Assembly: GCF_046054155.1 (NCBI RefSeq)
Contig: NZ_JBEQCT010000007.1
Location: 62,001 to 126,000 of the forward strand
Length of the DNA stretch: 64,000 bases
Direction: 5' to 3'
From: Celerinatantimonas yamalensis
Lineage (GTDB): Bacteria; Pseudomonadota; Gammaproteobacteria; Enterobacterales; Celerinatantimonadaceae
Positions within the stretch are counted from its first letter, which is position 1, and every line of letters begins with the position of its first letter. Shown in pieces: positions 1 to 8,320 of this stretch. Below the pieces are notes generated by a model. That model was not told the origin of the DNA. It did no database searches and saw only the letters and a list, made by a program, of their open reading frames with translations. The position numbers and the translations under genes are program-made.

Positions 1-574
1 AGATCCATTTAAAATGAATATTATTATTCATATATTGAAGATATTTAATTTATTAGTTCTGGATTATTCTTCTGACCAGCTTCTATATTTTATCATTTAA
101 TACCCATGTAATAAAAGCACTTAAAAAATTCATGAAGATATCATCCAATTAACGCATATTGAGTCCATATTGAATAATATTCTGAGAATAAACAACATTC
201 TGCTTTTCAATATGCCTATAGTAAATAATCAGTCGCAGATAGGTTTATAAGCTATCTCAGCGGGCGATGTTAACCTAATTTAAACGACATCTTGGTTTGT
301 TTGTGTACGAAGCATACTCTATTGGGTCATTTTTATCAGGACCAACTATTTGTTCACATCAAATACAGTGCAGCAAAAACTGCTCGACATTCCTAATTCA
401 TCGTTAACTTTTTTTTGCAAAACCCCATACGTTTCTCTTTGAACTTTCAGATGTAGTCACTTAACGACGCATCACTTTTATTAGATTGACTGTCGATAAA
501 TCTTAGTTAATTTAATCACTTAGATACTGTATGGTTTCTTAGTGATAGCTAAAAGCTGTGTAGATAAATTAATT
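1..574. other. AT-rich stretch without a recognisable gene
   Basis: No reading frame of credible length or recognisable product is seen on either strand. The stretch is AT-rich, contains many stop codons, and runs up to the 66-bp repeat and the transposase remnant. It looks like eroded intergenic or mobile-element debris. This is a judgement from reading the six frames, not from a search. Confidence 0.4.
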
Positions 575-640
575 AACCTCAGACCTGCATAAGTGCATTT
601 TTTTCAAATCAAGTGATTTTAATGCTCAGTGGTTTAGGTT
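575..640 (+). repeat. 66-bp dispersed repeat, copy 1
   Basis: This segment begins AACCTCAGA and ends TTTAGGTT, so its termini form an imperfect inverted repeat (AACCT/AGGTT). A second copy lies at 6258-6323 in the same orientation. By eye 57 of 66 positions agree and all nine differences are transitions. CTGC near the left end can pair with GTGG near the right end through two G-U wobbles. Its right edge touches the IS982-type transposase remnant. It could be a small MITE-like or REP-like element, or the end of an insertion sequence; the family is not recognised. Confidence 0.7.
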
Positions 641-948
641 GAAACAAATAGACAATGAATCGGGTAAGAGCAAAACGGAACCAGAACATGCTACATAAAT
701 TTTAGCATTTGAGTCTCACTGACCAACAGAGGGAACACTTTGTGAAGATAGTGGCATACGCACTGAGTGGAATAGGCTTTGAAATCTCGGTAGCCAGATG
801 GGTGAAACGAGAGAACCATCGTCATGACGTCACTCACGAAAAGCCGGAAAGTTTGTTTCTTTGCCCTCCCCTGAAGACATAAGATGCTCTCCCATCCGGG
901 CGGGAAAGCCTGACAAAAGTCGTCGACATCCACGAAAATAACGTCTAA
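641..948 (-). pseudogene. IS982-family transposase, 5' remnant
   Basis: Read on the minus strand, the frame carries the IS982 transposase N-terminal hallmarks: DVDDFCQAF, then SDVMTMVLSFHPSGYRDFK, then a VCHYL..FPLLVS block. After an in-frame TAG near 691-693 the similarity continues as HVLVPFCSY, which fits the family's next conserved block, so the gene was broken by a nonsense mutation. Homology stops abruptly at about 641, where the 66-bp repeat begins. The catalytic DDE portion is absent. Only about the first third of a roughly 290-residue protein remains. No start or terminal inverted repeat could be fixed with confidence. Confidence 0.75.
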
Positions 949-1364
949 TTAATTCATGCCCAAGTCTTTAAGCAGTTGATGGTTCCAGTCAAACGATCCG
1001 ATCGCAGCTTGGGCATTTCGTTCATGTTCTCAAGCGCAGCGCAGCTTAGATTAATGAGCTTATTATTATACCTATTGTTTTTAATGCGTTGCGACAGTAT
1101 GGAATAACAGATAATTGAGAATGTAACCTGAAATTTTAATTGAACTTCAATTCGAGATAGGTTGTCGTTGTCTCCCATAAGTTTATAGGCTCAAATGAGC
1201 CCCTCTTGTGGCATGCTTGCTGTTTTTTTGATGAGTGATTTAACCCAAGTCCAAGGTCAGTTAGCTTGCCAGCGTTATTCTGTGGTAGCTGACTTAACGT
1301 TGAAAGTCGGGTTAAATCGTGATCAGAAAAGGCTCCTTCAATATGTATTATTTTGAGTCAGCCA
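949..1364. other. Spacer between IS remnant and ABC operon
   Basis: An open frame of 74 codons on the minus strand (954-1178) has no recognisable motif and no convincing ribosome binding site, so it is not called. The rest holds no gene. The stretch forms the 3' flank of the ABC transporter operon. No clear stem with a U-run was found for that operon. Confidence 0.4.
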
Positions 1365-2084
1365 TTAAGCAGCTCTTCCGCCCAGATAGAGTTCGCGCAT
1401 GCGTGGGTCGTTAAGTAACTCTTTGGCATTACCGCATAAAGCAACTTTTCCCATCGCTAGCACATAGGCTCTGTCTGATATGTGCAGTGCTTCAATGGCA
1501 TTTTGTTCTACCATCAATATGGTGACCTCTTCCTGTTTTCGGATGTTCAAAATAGCTTCGAAGACATCCGTCAGCATTTTTGGCGATAGCCCTGCCGAAG
1601 GTTCGTCGAGAAGTAAGACAGAGGGACGGGCCATTAATGCACGGGTTAGCGCTAGGATTTGACGTTCTCCTCCTGATAGTGAGGATGCACTATTAAGCCA
1701 TTTTTTACGAAGAATTGGATAGCGCTCACATAGTTCATCAATACGCTGTCGGCAATCTAGTCGAGTGAGAAATTGTCCACCGGCTAGTAGATTTTCTTTG
1801 ATACTTAACTGTGTGAAGACATTGTCTGTCTGTGGTACAAACCCCAGTCCACAGTCACGAACTTTACGATGAATAGGGATCGTTCCCACTTCATTGTTTT
1901 GGATTTCTATTTGCCCACTGTTCGGTGTCAGGTAGCCTGCGATACATTTCAATAAAGTCGATTTTCCACATCCGTTAGGACCGAGTAAGGTGACGATCTC
2001 GGCTTTTCTGACATGTAATGAAATCTCTTTTAAGATATCAATTCCCGGCGTATATCCGGCTGTCAATTTGTTCAGCTTAATCAT
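1365..2084 (-). CDS. LivF-type ABC transporter ATPase
   Basis: This is the second nucleotide-binding subunit of a branched-chain-amino-acid-type (HAAT family) importer and would power uptake at the inner membrane. The 239-residue protein shows Walker A GPNGCGKST at 35-43, signature LSGGE at 136-140 and Walker B VLLLDEP at about 156-162. It ends in the ELYLGG motif typical of LivF proteins. Its start overlaps the end of the upstream LivG-type gene by 4 bp, so the two are translationally coupled. It is the last gene of a five-gene minus-strand operon. The sequence is clearly distinct from the second LivF at 34.2-34.9 kb. Substrate is unknown; urea, amides or amino-acid derivatives are all possible for this family. 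Confidence 0.9.
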   Translation of the reverse strand: MIKLNKLTAGYTPGIDILKEISLHVRKAEIVTLLGPNGCGKSTLLKCIAGYLTPNSGQIEIQNNEVGTIPIHRKVRDCGLGFVPQTDNVFTQLSIKENLLAGGQFLTRLDCRQRIDELCERYPILRKKWLNSASSLSGGERQILALTRALMARPSVLLLDEPSAGLSPKMLTDVFEAILNIRKQEEVTILMVEQNAIEALHISDRAYVLAMGKVALCGNAKELLNDPRMRELYLGGRAA

Positions 2085-2860
2085 ACGGCCTCCTGTAACT
2101 TGTGGGTTCCACCACCGAGGTAAGCTTCCAAAACCTGCTCATTATGAGCCAGTTCTTGTGGCGAACAATTTGCAACGATTGTTCCTCGGTTTAAGACGAT
2201 GCAGCGGTGGCATAATTCTCGGATGAAATGCATATCATGTTCGATGATGATCAGTGATAAGCCATTCTGATTTAGACGGGTCAGGGTTTCGACGATCTCC
2301 TGGCGCAGATTAGGATGAACACCTGCCATGGGTTCATCCAGCATCAGAACAGATGGTTTCCCCATTAAAGCACAAGCAATGCCTAACAGCTTTTTCTGAC
2401 CACCCGAAAGGGCATCTGCTGGAAGATTGCGAACTTTGGTTAATAGTAATTCATCTAGTAACTGGGTTGCTTTTGCTAAATCAGATTGCTCAACTTGTCG
2501 GAGTCGTTTAGATGGAAATAGACTTTGGAAAAGACCGTGAGATCGAGTCCCCGCAGCCATAACCACCTCAAGAACAGACATCTTTTTCGGCATGTTAGGT
2601 AGCTGAAAGGTTCGGGCAATTCCTGAGTTAATAATCTGGTAAGTCGGAAGCTTATCGATCCGCTGAGTACCGATACTAATCGTCCCATGATCGATGGGTG
2701 TAAACCCAGAAATCGTGTTGAGCAAGGTGCTTTTGCCGGAGCCATTCGGGCCGAGTAGCCCGAGGATCTCCCCTTGATCAAGTGAAAAACTGACGTCTTC
2801 TAAGACCTGGTTACCGCCAAAAGCCTTAGACAGGTGGTTTACTTGCATTAAAGCGCTCAT
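2081..2860 (-). CDS. LivG-type ABC transporter ATPase
   Basis: This is the first ATPase of the HAAT-type importer. Walker A GPNGSGKST lies at 37-45. The signature ALSGGQKK is at about residue 154, followed by Walker B VLMLDEPMAG and the LivG-type AGVHP segment. The C-terminus (EAYLGGG) matches the family. Length (259 residues) is normal. It overlaps both neighbours by 4 bp, so the permease and the two ATPases are read as one coupled block. The pair forms a heterodimer with the adjacent LivF-type protein, by analogy with LivG/LivF. Confidence 0.9.
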   Translation of the reverse strand: MSALMQVNHLSKAFGGNQVLEDVSFSLDQGEILGLLGPNGSGKSTLLNTISGFTPIDHGTISIGTQRIDKLPTYQIINSGIARTFQLPNMPKKMSVLEVVMAAGTRSHGLFQSLFPSKRLRQVEQSDLAKATQLLDELLLTKVRNLPADALSGGQKKLLGIACALMGKPSVLMLDEPMAGVHPNLRQEIVETLTRLNQNGLSLIIIEHDMHFIRELCHRCIVLNRGTIVANCSPQELAHNEQVLEAYLGGGTHKLQEAV

Positions 2861-3744
2861 GGCATTGTCCTTAATCGTTCAGGTATCAGTCCTCCGGCTC
2901 TTTTTAACAGACATAACAGTAAAATAAAGCCGATGAGTCCTAATCGTAGTGCTCCGGTGATATCAGAGCTGATGTGGAAAATATCTTTGGCAAACGGAAT
3001 AAAGTTATAAAGTACCTCGACAACAAAGACCCCAGCTAATACGCCACCGACATTACCGATGCCACCAATCATTAGCATGCCCCAGATCAGAAAAGTCTGA
3101 GAAGGGAGCAAATAATCAGGACTAACGTAGTTGGTATAAAAAGCCAACAGAATACCAGCAAATGCACAGATGGCTGCACTTAACATCAGAGTCCGACATT
3201 TGAGCCATTGCAGATGATATCCCATACAGGTGGCTAACTGCGGTTGTTCACGCATCAACCGCAGAGCCCGCCCGAAGCGGCTACGGTTGAGTCGAACACA
3301 TAGAAGTGCCCCAAGAAAGGTTGCAATAAGTACAATTCCCATAAAAATGAGATTGTCGGTTGAGATCGATCCACTACTCCACGGTAGATTGATATTCCCA
3401 ATGCCTTGAGAGCCACCGGTCAAGTAATCTTCATTAATGACGACAATCCGGATAATCTCTGCGACAGCGAGTGTGGCAATCCCCCAATAATCGGCCGTTA
3501 ATTGGCGGCCAAGCATTGACATTGCAGCTCCCAGCATCATCGCTAAAATGATCCCGATGGTTGCCGTGACGATAAGAGGCAACCCGAATTGTGAGCCGAT
3601 GCCGATAGCATAAGCCCCAATTCCAACAAAGGCGATATGTCCGAAATTCAGGAGTCCGGCATAACCGGCCTGGATATTGAGCGCCAGTGCGATCAATGCA
3701 TAAATTCCAGCAATAGTCAGAACATGAATCAGAAAATCAAACAC
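2857..3744 (-). CDS. LivM-type ABC transporter permease
   Basis: This inner-membrane permease of the HAAT family has about eight to nine hydrophobic segments. It carries the family motifs GYAGLLNFGHIAFVGIGAY near the N-terminus and LIWGMLMIGGIGNVGGVLAG in the C-terminal half (EAA-like loop). The longest frame starts at 3771, but a GTG at 3744 is preceded by a perfect GGGAGG six bases upstream (3751-3756). I prefer it, giving 295 residues starting MFDFLIHVL and an 8-bp overlap with the upstream gene. At about 295 residues it matches short LivM proteins and lacks the long N-terminal extension of the E. coli-type LivM found at 35.7-37.0 kb. Confidence 0.87.
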   Translation of the reverse strand: MFDFLIHVLTIAGIYALIALALNIQAGYAGLLNFGHIAFVGIGAYAIGIGSQFGLPLIVTATIGIILAMMLGAAMSMLGRQLTADYWGIATLAVAEIIRIVVINEDYLTGGSQGIGNINLPWSSGSISTDNLIFMGIVLIATFLGALLCVRLNRSRFGRALRLMREQPQLATCMGYHLQWLKCRTLMLSAAICAFAGILLAFYTNYVSPDYLLPSQTFLIWGMLMIGGIGNVGGVLAGVFVVEVLYNFIPFAKDIFHISSDITGALRLGLIGFILLLCLLKRAGGLIPERLRTMP

Positions 3745-4630
3745 GATGAACCTCCCGATTGAACAGCCCATAAGGACGCCATAGTAATGCGATAATTAAA
3801 ACTAAAAATGAAGCTGCATTAATGTAGGTCACCGGAATAAAGGCAAAGTGTTTACCAATTAACCATCCGAAATTCACATTGGTGACAATAGTTTCTGTTG
3901 TTGCAATGACTAAGGCTCCGAATACAGCTCCAAACGGATTTCCTAATCCACCTAAAATGGCCGAAGCTAAAACCGGTAGAAGTAGGTTATTTCCCTGATT
4001 GATATAAGCACTAGAATTCATCGCCAGCAAAGAGCCACCTAAGGCGGCCATTGCTCCAGAAAGTAGATTGGCAATATGAATCATCTTATCGGCATTAATA
4101 CCTGATGCGGCAGCCAACTCTTTATTACAGGCCAAAACCCGAATGGAACGTCCTAAAGCAGTTTTAAACAGCAATAAGGCGAAACCGACAAGTAATAAAG
4201 CAGTGACGATGAATGTCCATAACTGGTCGGTCGATATGCGTATTCCAGCTATCTCGATAATCGGGCTAATTGGAAGGTTATAAATGATAGGGGATGAACC
4301 TGCGATCCCCAAACATAAAGCAATCAACACCATCGATACAGCTAATGAACCGATCATGGCATTAGCTGAACCAACTTTGATAAGTTGTCGAAAGACCACT
4401 TGATGTAAAACGATCGTTAGCAGACCACAAGCTAAACAAGCAAGCAAAATAGCGACCCAAAACGGCAGGCCGATATCCAATAGTGCTGCTGTTACAAACG
4501 CACCAACCATCGCATACTGCACATAAGCGATATTTGGGAATTTGATCAGCCCATAGACGAGGCTTAATCCCAGTGCAATCAGCGATAGATTAGCCGTTCG
4601 AATGAGAGTATCGATCATAAATTGAAGCAT
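3737..4630 (-). CDS. LivH-type ABC transporter permease
   Basis: This is the partner permease of the HAAT-type importer: 297 residues, strongly hydrophobic throughout. The N-terminus (LSLIALGLSLVYGLIKFPNIAY) shows the LivH family pattern where GL.Y..G...F..GA recurs, followed by a VLASAILGGLGNPFGAVFG cytoplasmic loop expected to contact the ATPases. An alternative start at the fifth codon (Met) is possible. It lies 39 bp from the long frame of the binding-protein gene, in the order expected for an operon: binding protein, LivH, LivM, LivG, LivF. Confidence 0.88.
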   Translation of the reverse strand: MLQFMIDTLIRTANLSLIALGLSLVYGLIKFPNIAYVQYAMVGAFVTAALLDIGLPFWVAILLACLACGLLTIVLHQVVFRQLIKVGSANAMIGSLAVSMVLIALCLGIAGSSPIIYNLPISPIIEIAGIRISTDQLWTFIVTALLLVGFALLLFKTALGRSIRVLACNKELAAASGINADKMIHIANLLSGAMAALGGSLLAMNSSAYINQGNNLLLPVLASAILGGLGNPFGAVFGALVIATTETIVTNVNFGWLIGKHFAFIPVTYINAASFLVLIIALLWRPYGLFNREVHRV

Positions 4631-4669
4631 AATATGACTCCAGGTAATTCGTTGTCAGAGAATCGCACT

Positions 4670-5785
4670 TTACCGGGATGTTAGCTCCCCGTTAGTGATT
4701 TTGACTTTGCGATAAGGCTGGCTTTGGCGCAGGTGATCAGCATCTAAGTTTAATGGGCCGGTGACACCACTAAAATGAGGGGCAACCTTCAACATAGCTT
4801 TTTGTATATCGGCCGGAGCGGTGCTTTTAGCTGTATCAATTGCCTTAGCGGCCAGCATAATACTGTCATAGGCGTAACTGCCATAGGCTGATAGAGGGGC
4901 CTGATGATAGCGTTGACGATAGTCGGTGACATAGTGTTTGCCTTGTACTCCCAAACTAGCTACCTCTAACCCCATTTGCCCTTGCGTATAGGTTGCAGGT
5001 GACTTAGCGGTACACATTGCCAAATAGATGCCATACCATGGTTTTTTATGGAGTCCTAACTGATAGGCATTGCGGTTTAGTACGATAGCATCCTGACCAT
5101 AACTGGTGTAAACATAGACATCCGGTTTACTACGGGTTAGCTGTTCTAGTTCGCCGCGATACGAAGCCTGACCGCCCGTATAGAGGACCTGAGAAATCAC
5201 CGTTCCGCCCAGTTTTTGGAAAAATCGGCTAAATTGACGAGCCATACCCTGACCATAGGCTCCGTTTGGTGCGATGAATGCGACGCGTCGATATCCCTGA
5301 CCATAGACATCTTTAGCTGCAAATTCTGCAGATAGATCGTCTAATCCGATAACACTGTATGAATAATTGCCGATCCGGCGAATATCAGTACTGGTTCCAG
5401 ATATATTAATGTGGACTAATTTATGTTTTACAAGATATTGGCCAATAGGAATCGTGACACCAGAAGAGAAGGCTCCGACGACCAGAGGAACATGGTTGAT
5501 TTGTGTCAGTTTACGAACCGCATCCAAACCGGTGATCGGATTACCGGCTGAGTCTTCGATCATGACTTCTAATTTTTGCCCGTTAACACCGCCCTTAGCA
5601 TTGATCTGGTGAACGGCTAATTCAATGCCTCGACGTTGATCTTCTCCGATACTCGCGCTTGCCCCTGTAAGTGGCAAAATAGCGCCTAAAGTGACATCGG
5701 CTCGAGCTATTTGTGAAATACCTAAAAATGTACTGCAGAGTGTGAGTAAGGCTATAGTGGCCTTACGAGCTGGTGCTTTGAACAT
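4670..5785 (-). CDS. Periplasmic binding protein of HAAT-type ABC importer (LivK-like)
   Basis: This is the solute-binding component (Peripla_BP_6 type), 371 residues from the start chosen here. The reading frame is open to 5929, but the ATG at 5785 is preceded by AGGAG and begins a clear signal peptide (MFKAPARKATIALL..GISQIARA), so the upstream 48 codons are not coding. The mature protein opens with the family hallmark VTLGAILPLTGASASIGEDQRRGIELAVHQIN split over residues 28-60, followed by GGVNGQKLEV. It is the first gene of the operon and defines the imported ligand, which cannot be read from sequence. The LivK at 38-39 kb is much closer to canonical branched-chain amino acid binders. Confidence 0.88.
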   Translation of the reverse strand: MFKAPARKATIALLTLCSTFLGISQIARADVTLGAILPLTGASASIGEDQRRGIELAVHQINAKGGVNGQKLEVMIEDSAGNPITGLDAVRKLTQINHVPLVVGAFSSGVTIPIGQYLVKHKLVHINISGTSTDIRRIGNYSYSVIGLDDLSAEFAAKDVYGQGYRRVAFIAPNGAYGQGMARQFSRFFQKLGGTVISQVLYTGGQASYRGELEQLTRSKPDVYVYTSYGQDAIVLNRNAYQLGLHKKPWYGIYLAMCTAKSPATYTQGQMGLEVASLGVQGKHYVTDYRQRYHQAPLSAYGSYAYDSIMLAAKAIDTAKSTAPADIQKAMLKVAPHFSGVTGPLNLDADHLRQSQPYRKVKITNGELTSR

Positions 5786-6506
5786 CGTGTATCTCCTGAT
5801 ATTGATAAAATGAGTATAAATGTCATTCCCTATCGTTTTTATGGTCGAGTCAGCATATTGCGTGTGTCGTAAAATTGAATTTCTATTGTTCGATTGATTC
5901 GTTTTTAATCTCAACAAAGTGGATGACAAAGTGCATACACTTCGTTGAACAATAGATTAAGCAATCCATATGCCATAAAGATAGATTCTTAATAGGAAAG
6001 AGTGAATGGTTCGTTCTATTTCATATAGAACCTTGTGAAAAGTGTATGAATAACAAGGTTAAAATGAGTGTGTGATGATTTTTAATAATGATTTAAATGG
6101 TTTTATATGTGTATTTATCAGATTTTAAATGATCTCAATATCCTAAATAGTATTGCTTTTATTTGGTGCGATTTATAATCATTATGGTGCATAGAATAAT
6201 GATAATTCTATTAAAATAAGATGGTTTTTTTATACTATAACTTTCGCATATCTTATGAACCTCAGATCTGCATAGGCGCATTTTTCTCAAGTCGAGTGAT
6301 TTTAATGCTCGGCAGTTTAGGTTAATTAGTTTCTAATCATGTGGGAATCAAAGAATAATGTGTATGTAGAAGTGTATTCACTTTTTTATTGTATTCTTAA
6401 TTTAAGCATGCTAATAATAAATTAACCGTTTTTTAATCGTTAAGTGTTTTGCGTTTTATAGCATTCTCAACAAATAGAAAGTTATGCGTTGTTTGATTGA
6501 TTTTAT
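5786..6506. promoter_or_regulatory. Divergent control region between ABC operon and GntR gene
   Basis: This very AT-rich stretch separates the minus-strand importer from the plus-strand regulator gene and must hold both promoters. Many TATAAT-like segments exist, so I do not single one out. The second copy of the 66-bp repeat lies inside it at 6258-6323. A GntR/FCD operator would be expected here as a short palindrome, but no unique candidate stood out by eye. Confidence 0.5.
6258..6323 (+). repeat. 66-bp dispersed repeat, copy 2
   Basis: This copy matches 575-640 at 57 of 66 positions with only transitions between them. Here the internal pairing is complete: CTGC near the left end pairs with GCAG near the right end, and GTCGAG with CTCGGC (one G-U) around an AT-rich loop. 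The termini again pair as AACCT/AGGTT, so the element could fold into a branched hairpin. It sits between the ABC operon and the GntR gene. No target-site duplication is obvious on either side. Confidence 0.7.
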
Positions 6507-6524
6507 ATGAAAAGGGGCATATTA

Positions 6525-7247
6525 GTGGCCATTTTGAAAAATACACGCAGTGCGGATAGCGTTGAAAAAGTTTATGAAGCATTAAAGCTACTCGCGGTCG
6601 ATTACCATTTTAAACCGGGTAAACGAATCAATGAAGTGGAACTTGCAAGCCACTTTGGCGTATCGCGAACGCCTATTCGTGAAGCGCTTAATCGTCTGGC
6701 TCAAGATGGATTTATGTATTTTGTGCCCAATCGGGGATTTTACTCACGCGATATTACTCCAAAGGGCGTTCATGAGCTTTATGAGTTGCGAGCTATTATT
6801 GAACAAGCAGCATTTCGCCTAGCTTGTGTTCGCGCCAGTGATCAGGCGATCGAAGATGCTATTGCTATTTGGGAGAATTGCTGTCAGCAAATGCCAGATC
6901 CAGAGTCGATCCAAGATTGGTCAAAAATAGCCCAATCTGATGAAGAATTCCATATGGCAATTGCTAAAATATCCAATAATTCAAGGCTATACGAAACACT
7001 GGATAGTTTAAATGCGCTTAGCCGATTTTTCAGACGAATCGATTTGCAAACCCCCAGCCGCCGATGTAATGCCTATCATGAGCATGAACTGATTATCGAT
7101 GCATTACGCCGGCGTGATACGAAAACACTCTCGGAGCTTGTTGAGAGCCATGTGTCGTTAAGTGCTGAGAACGCCGTAAGTGTTACGAAAGAGGGGTTGG
7201 CTCATATCTTTTTTGGCGAAATCGATTTAGCTCATATTGAAAATTAA
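6525..7247 (+). CDS. GntR-family (FCD domain) transcriptional regulator
   Basis: This FadR-subfamily regulator has an N-terminal winged helix (residues about 10-75: INEVELASHFGVSRTPIREALNRL is the classic GntR helix-turn-helix) and a C-terminal all-helical FCD ligand-binding domain. The metal-binding pattern is present: D..FH in SDEEFHMAI, a His in HEHELI and a His in VESHV. The frame opens at ATG 6507, but AAAAGGGG at 6510-6517 sits seven bases before a GTG at 6525, which I take as the start (240 residues). It lies between the divergent ABC importer and the metabolic operon and most likely controls both, usually as a repressor released by the substrate or a breakdown product. Confidence 0.88.
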   Translation: MAILKNTRSADSVEKVYEALKLLAVDYHFKPGKRINEVELASHFGVSRTPIREALNRLAQDGFMYFVPNRGFYSRDITPKGVHELYELRAIIEQAAFRLACVRASDQAIEDAIAIWENCCQQMPDPESIQDWSKIAQSDEEFHMAIAKISNNSRLYETLDSLNALSRFFRRIDLQTPSRRCNAYHEHELIIDALRRRDTKTLSELVESHVSLSAENAVSVTKEGLAHIFFGEIDLAHIEN

Positions 7248-7413
7248 CCAAGTTAAATAGAGCATATCATCAGTTTTTTTATTGATGAAAACTCTTAGAC
7301 TTGATCCGCAGATTGATACAGCTATTGATTGAAGATCAATCTTTTCCTTGTTTACCCAATGGGTTATCTCAATCATATTTAATAGGCGGTCAACCGAATT
7401 CAAGGAATTAAAA

Positions 7414-8307
7414 ATGAATATTAGTCAGAAAAAACCATTAAGTCTCGATCATGTACTGATGACAGTACATGATTATGAAGTATCGTTTCAGAATTATAAA
7501 AAGTTGGGTTTCGCTCCTTCACCCGTGAGTTATCATCCATGGGGAACAGCCACCTCATTTATGATGTTTGAAGATAACTTCATCGAGTTAATCGGGGTTA
7601 AGGATGCTTCAAAATTTGGGACTAATGCTGTTAACGGGTTTTGTTTTGGCCGACAGATGGGTAAGTTCTTAGAACAACCGGAAGATGGTATTTCTCTTAT
7701 TGCTTTACATAGCAAAGATACCCGCGGTGATTATCCCAAGTTAATTCAAAAGCACCCGTATAATCAGGGCATTGTTGATTTTCGCCGAGAAATTATATTG
7801 GATGACGGAACGCCCGATGAGGTCGTAGTCACTATTGGTTTATTGATTGATGATGACTATCCACAGTCATCTGGATTCATTTGCCAGCAACATCGCCCCG
7901 ATCTGATTTGGGTCGATGAGTGGCGAGCACATCCGAATGGCGCTACTCGAATTGCAGCCGTGACTTACGGAGCTGATGATCTATCGATTCTGAAATCTCG
8001 TTGGGATTTAGACTATGGTGAAAAAGTGGTTTCAACAAAGAGCGAGGTAAGCGTTCAGACAGGCTCTGGTGAGCTAAGAGCGATGACGTTTCCACAAGTC
8101 GCCAAACGGTATGAGCAGATTGATCAGCCTATTTCTCATGATCGCAAACCACATCCGGTTGCATTGACCATTGCAACCAAGAACTTACAGGCATTGGCTG
8201 CTATTTTAGAGACCAATCAGCTTCCGCATCAGGTATGTGTGGATCGCATTCTCGTTTCACCGACCGTGACCGGGAATATCATTATGGAATTTATCCAAGA
8301 ACGATAA
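7414..8307 (+). CDS. VOC-superfamily (glyoxalase-like) protein
   Basis: The protein resembles the Glyoxalase_3-type branch of the vicinal-oxygen-chelate fold: SLDHVLMTVHDYE at the N-terminus, then NFIELIGV and a second weaker module. Residues LDHV (His) and IELIGV (Glu) sit where the fold places metal ligands. The start is the ATG at 7414 after AAGGAA; the frame open from 7348 has no ribosome binding site. It is 297 residues long and begins a three-gene operon with a 13-bp gap to the next gene. The exact reaction is unknown. Members act as isomerases, dioxygenases or lyases, and here the protein probably handles an intermediate of the compound hydrolysed by the next enzyme. Confidence 0.75.
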   Translation: MNISQKKPLSLDHVLMTVHDYEVSFQNYKKLGFAPSPVSYHPWGTATSFMMFEDNFIELIGVKDASKFGTNAVNGFCFGRQMGKFLEQPEDGISLIALHSKDTRGDYPKLIQKHPYNQGIVDFRREIILDDGTPDEVVVTIGLLIDDDYPQSSGFICQQHRPDLIWVDEWRAHPNGATRIAAVTYGADDLSILKSRWDLDYGEKVVSTKSEVSVQTGSGELRAMTFPQVAKRYEQIDQPISHDRKPHPVALTIATKNLQALAAILETNQLPHQVCVDRILVSPTVTGNIIMEFIQER

Positions 8308-8320
8308 TATCGGAGAGTAC

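Noticed and set aside
954..1178. 74-codon minus-strand frame behind the IS982 remnant
   Set aside because: No motif, no convincing ribosome binding site, composition like surrounding intergenic DNA.
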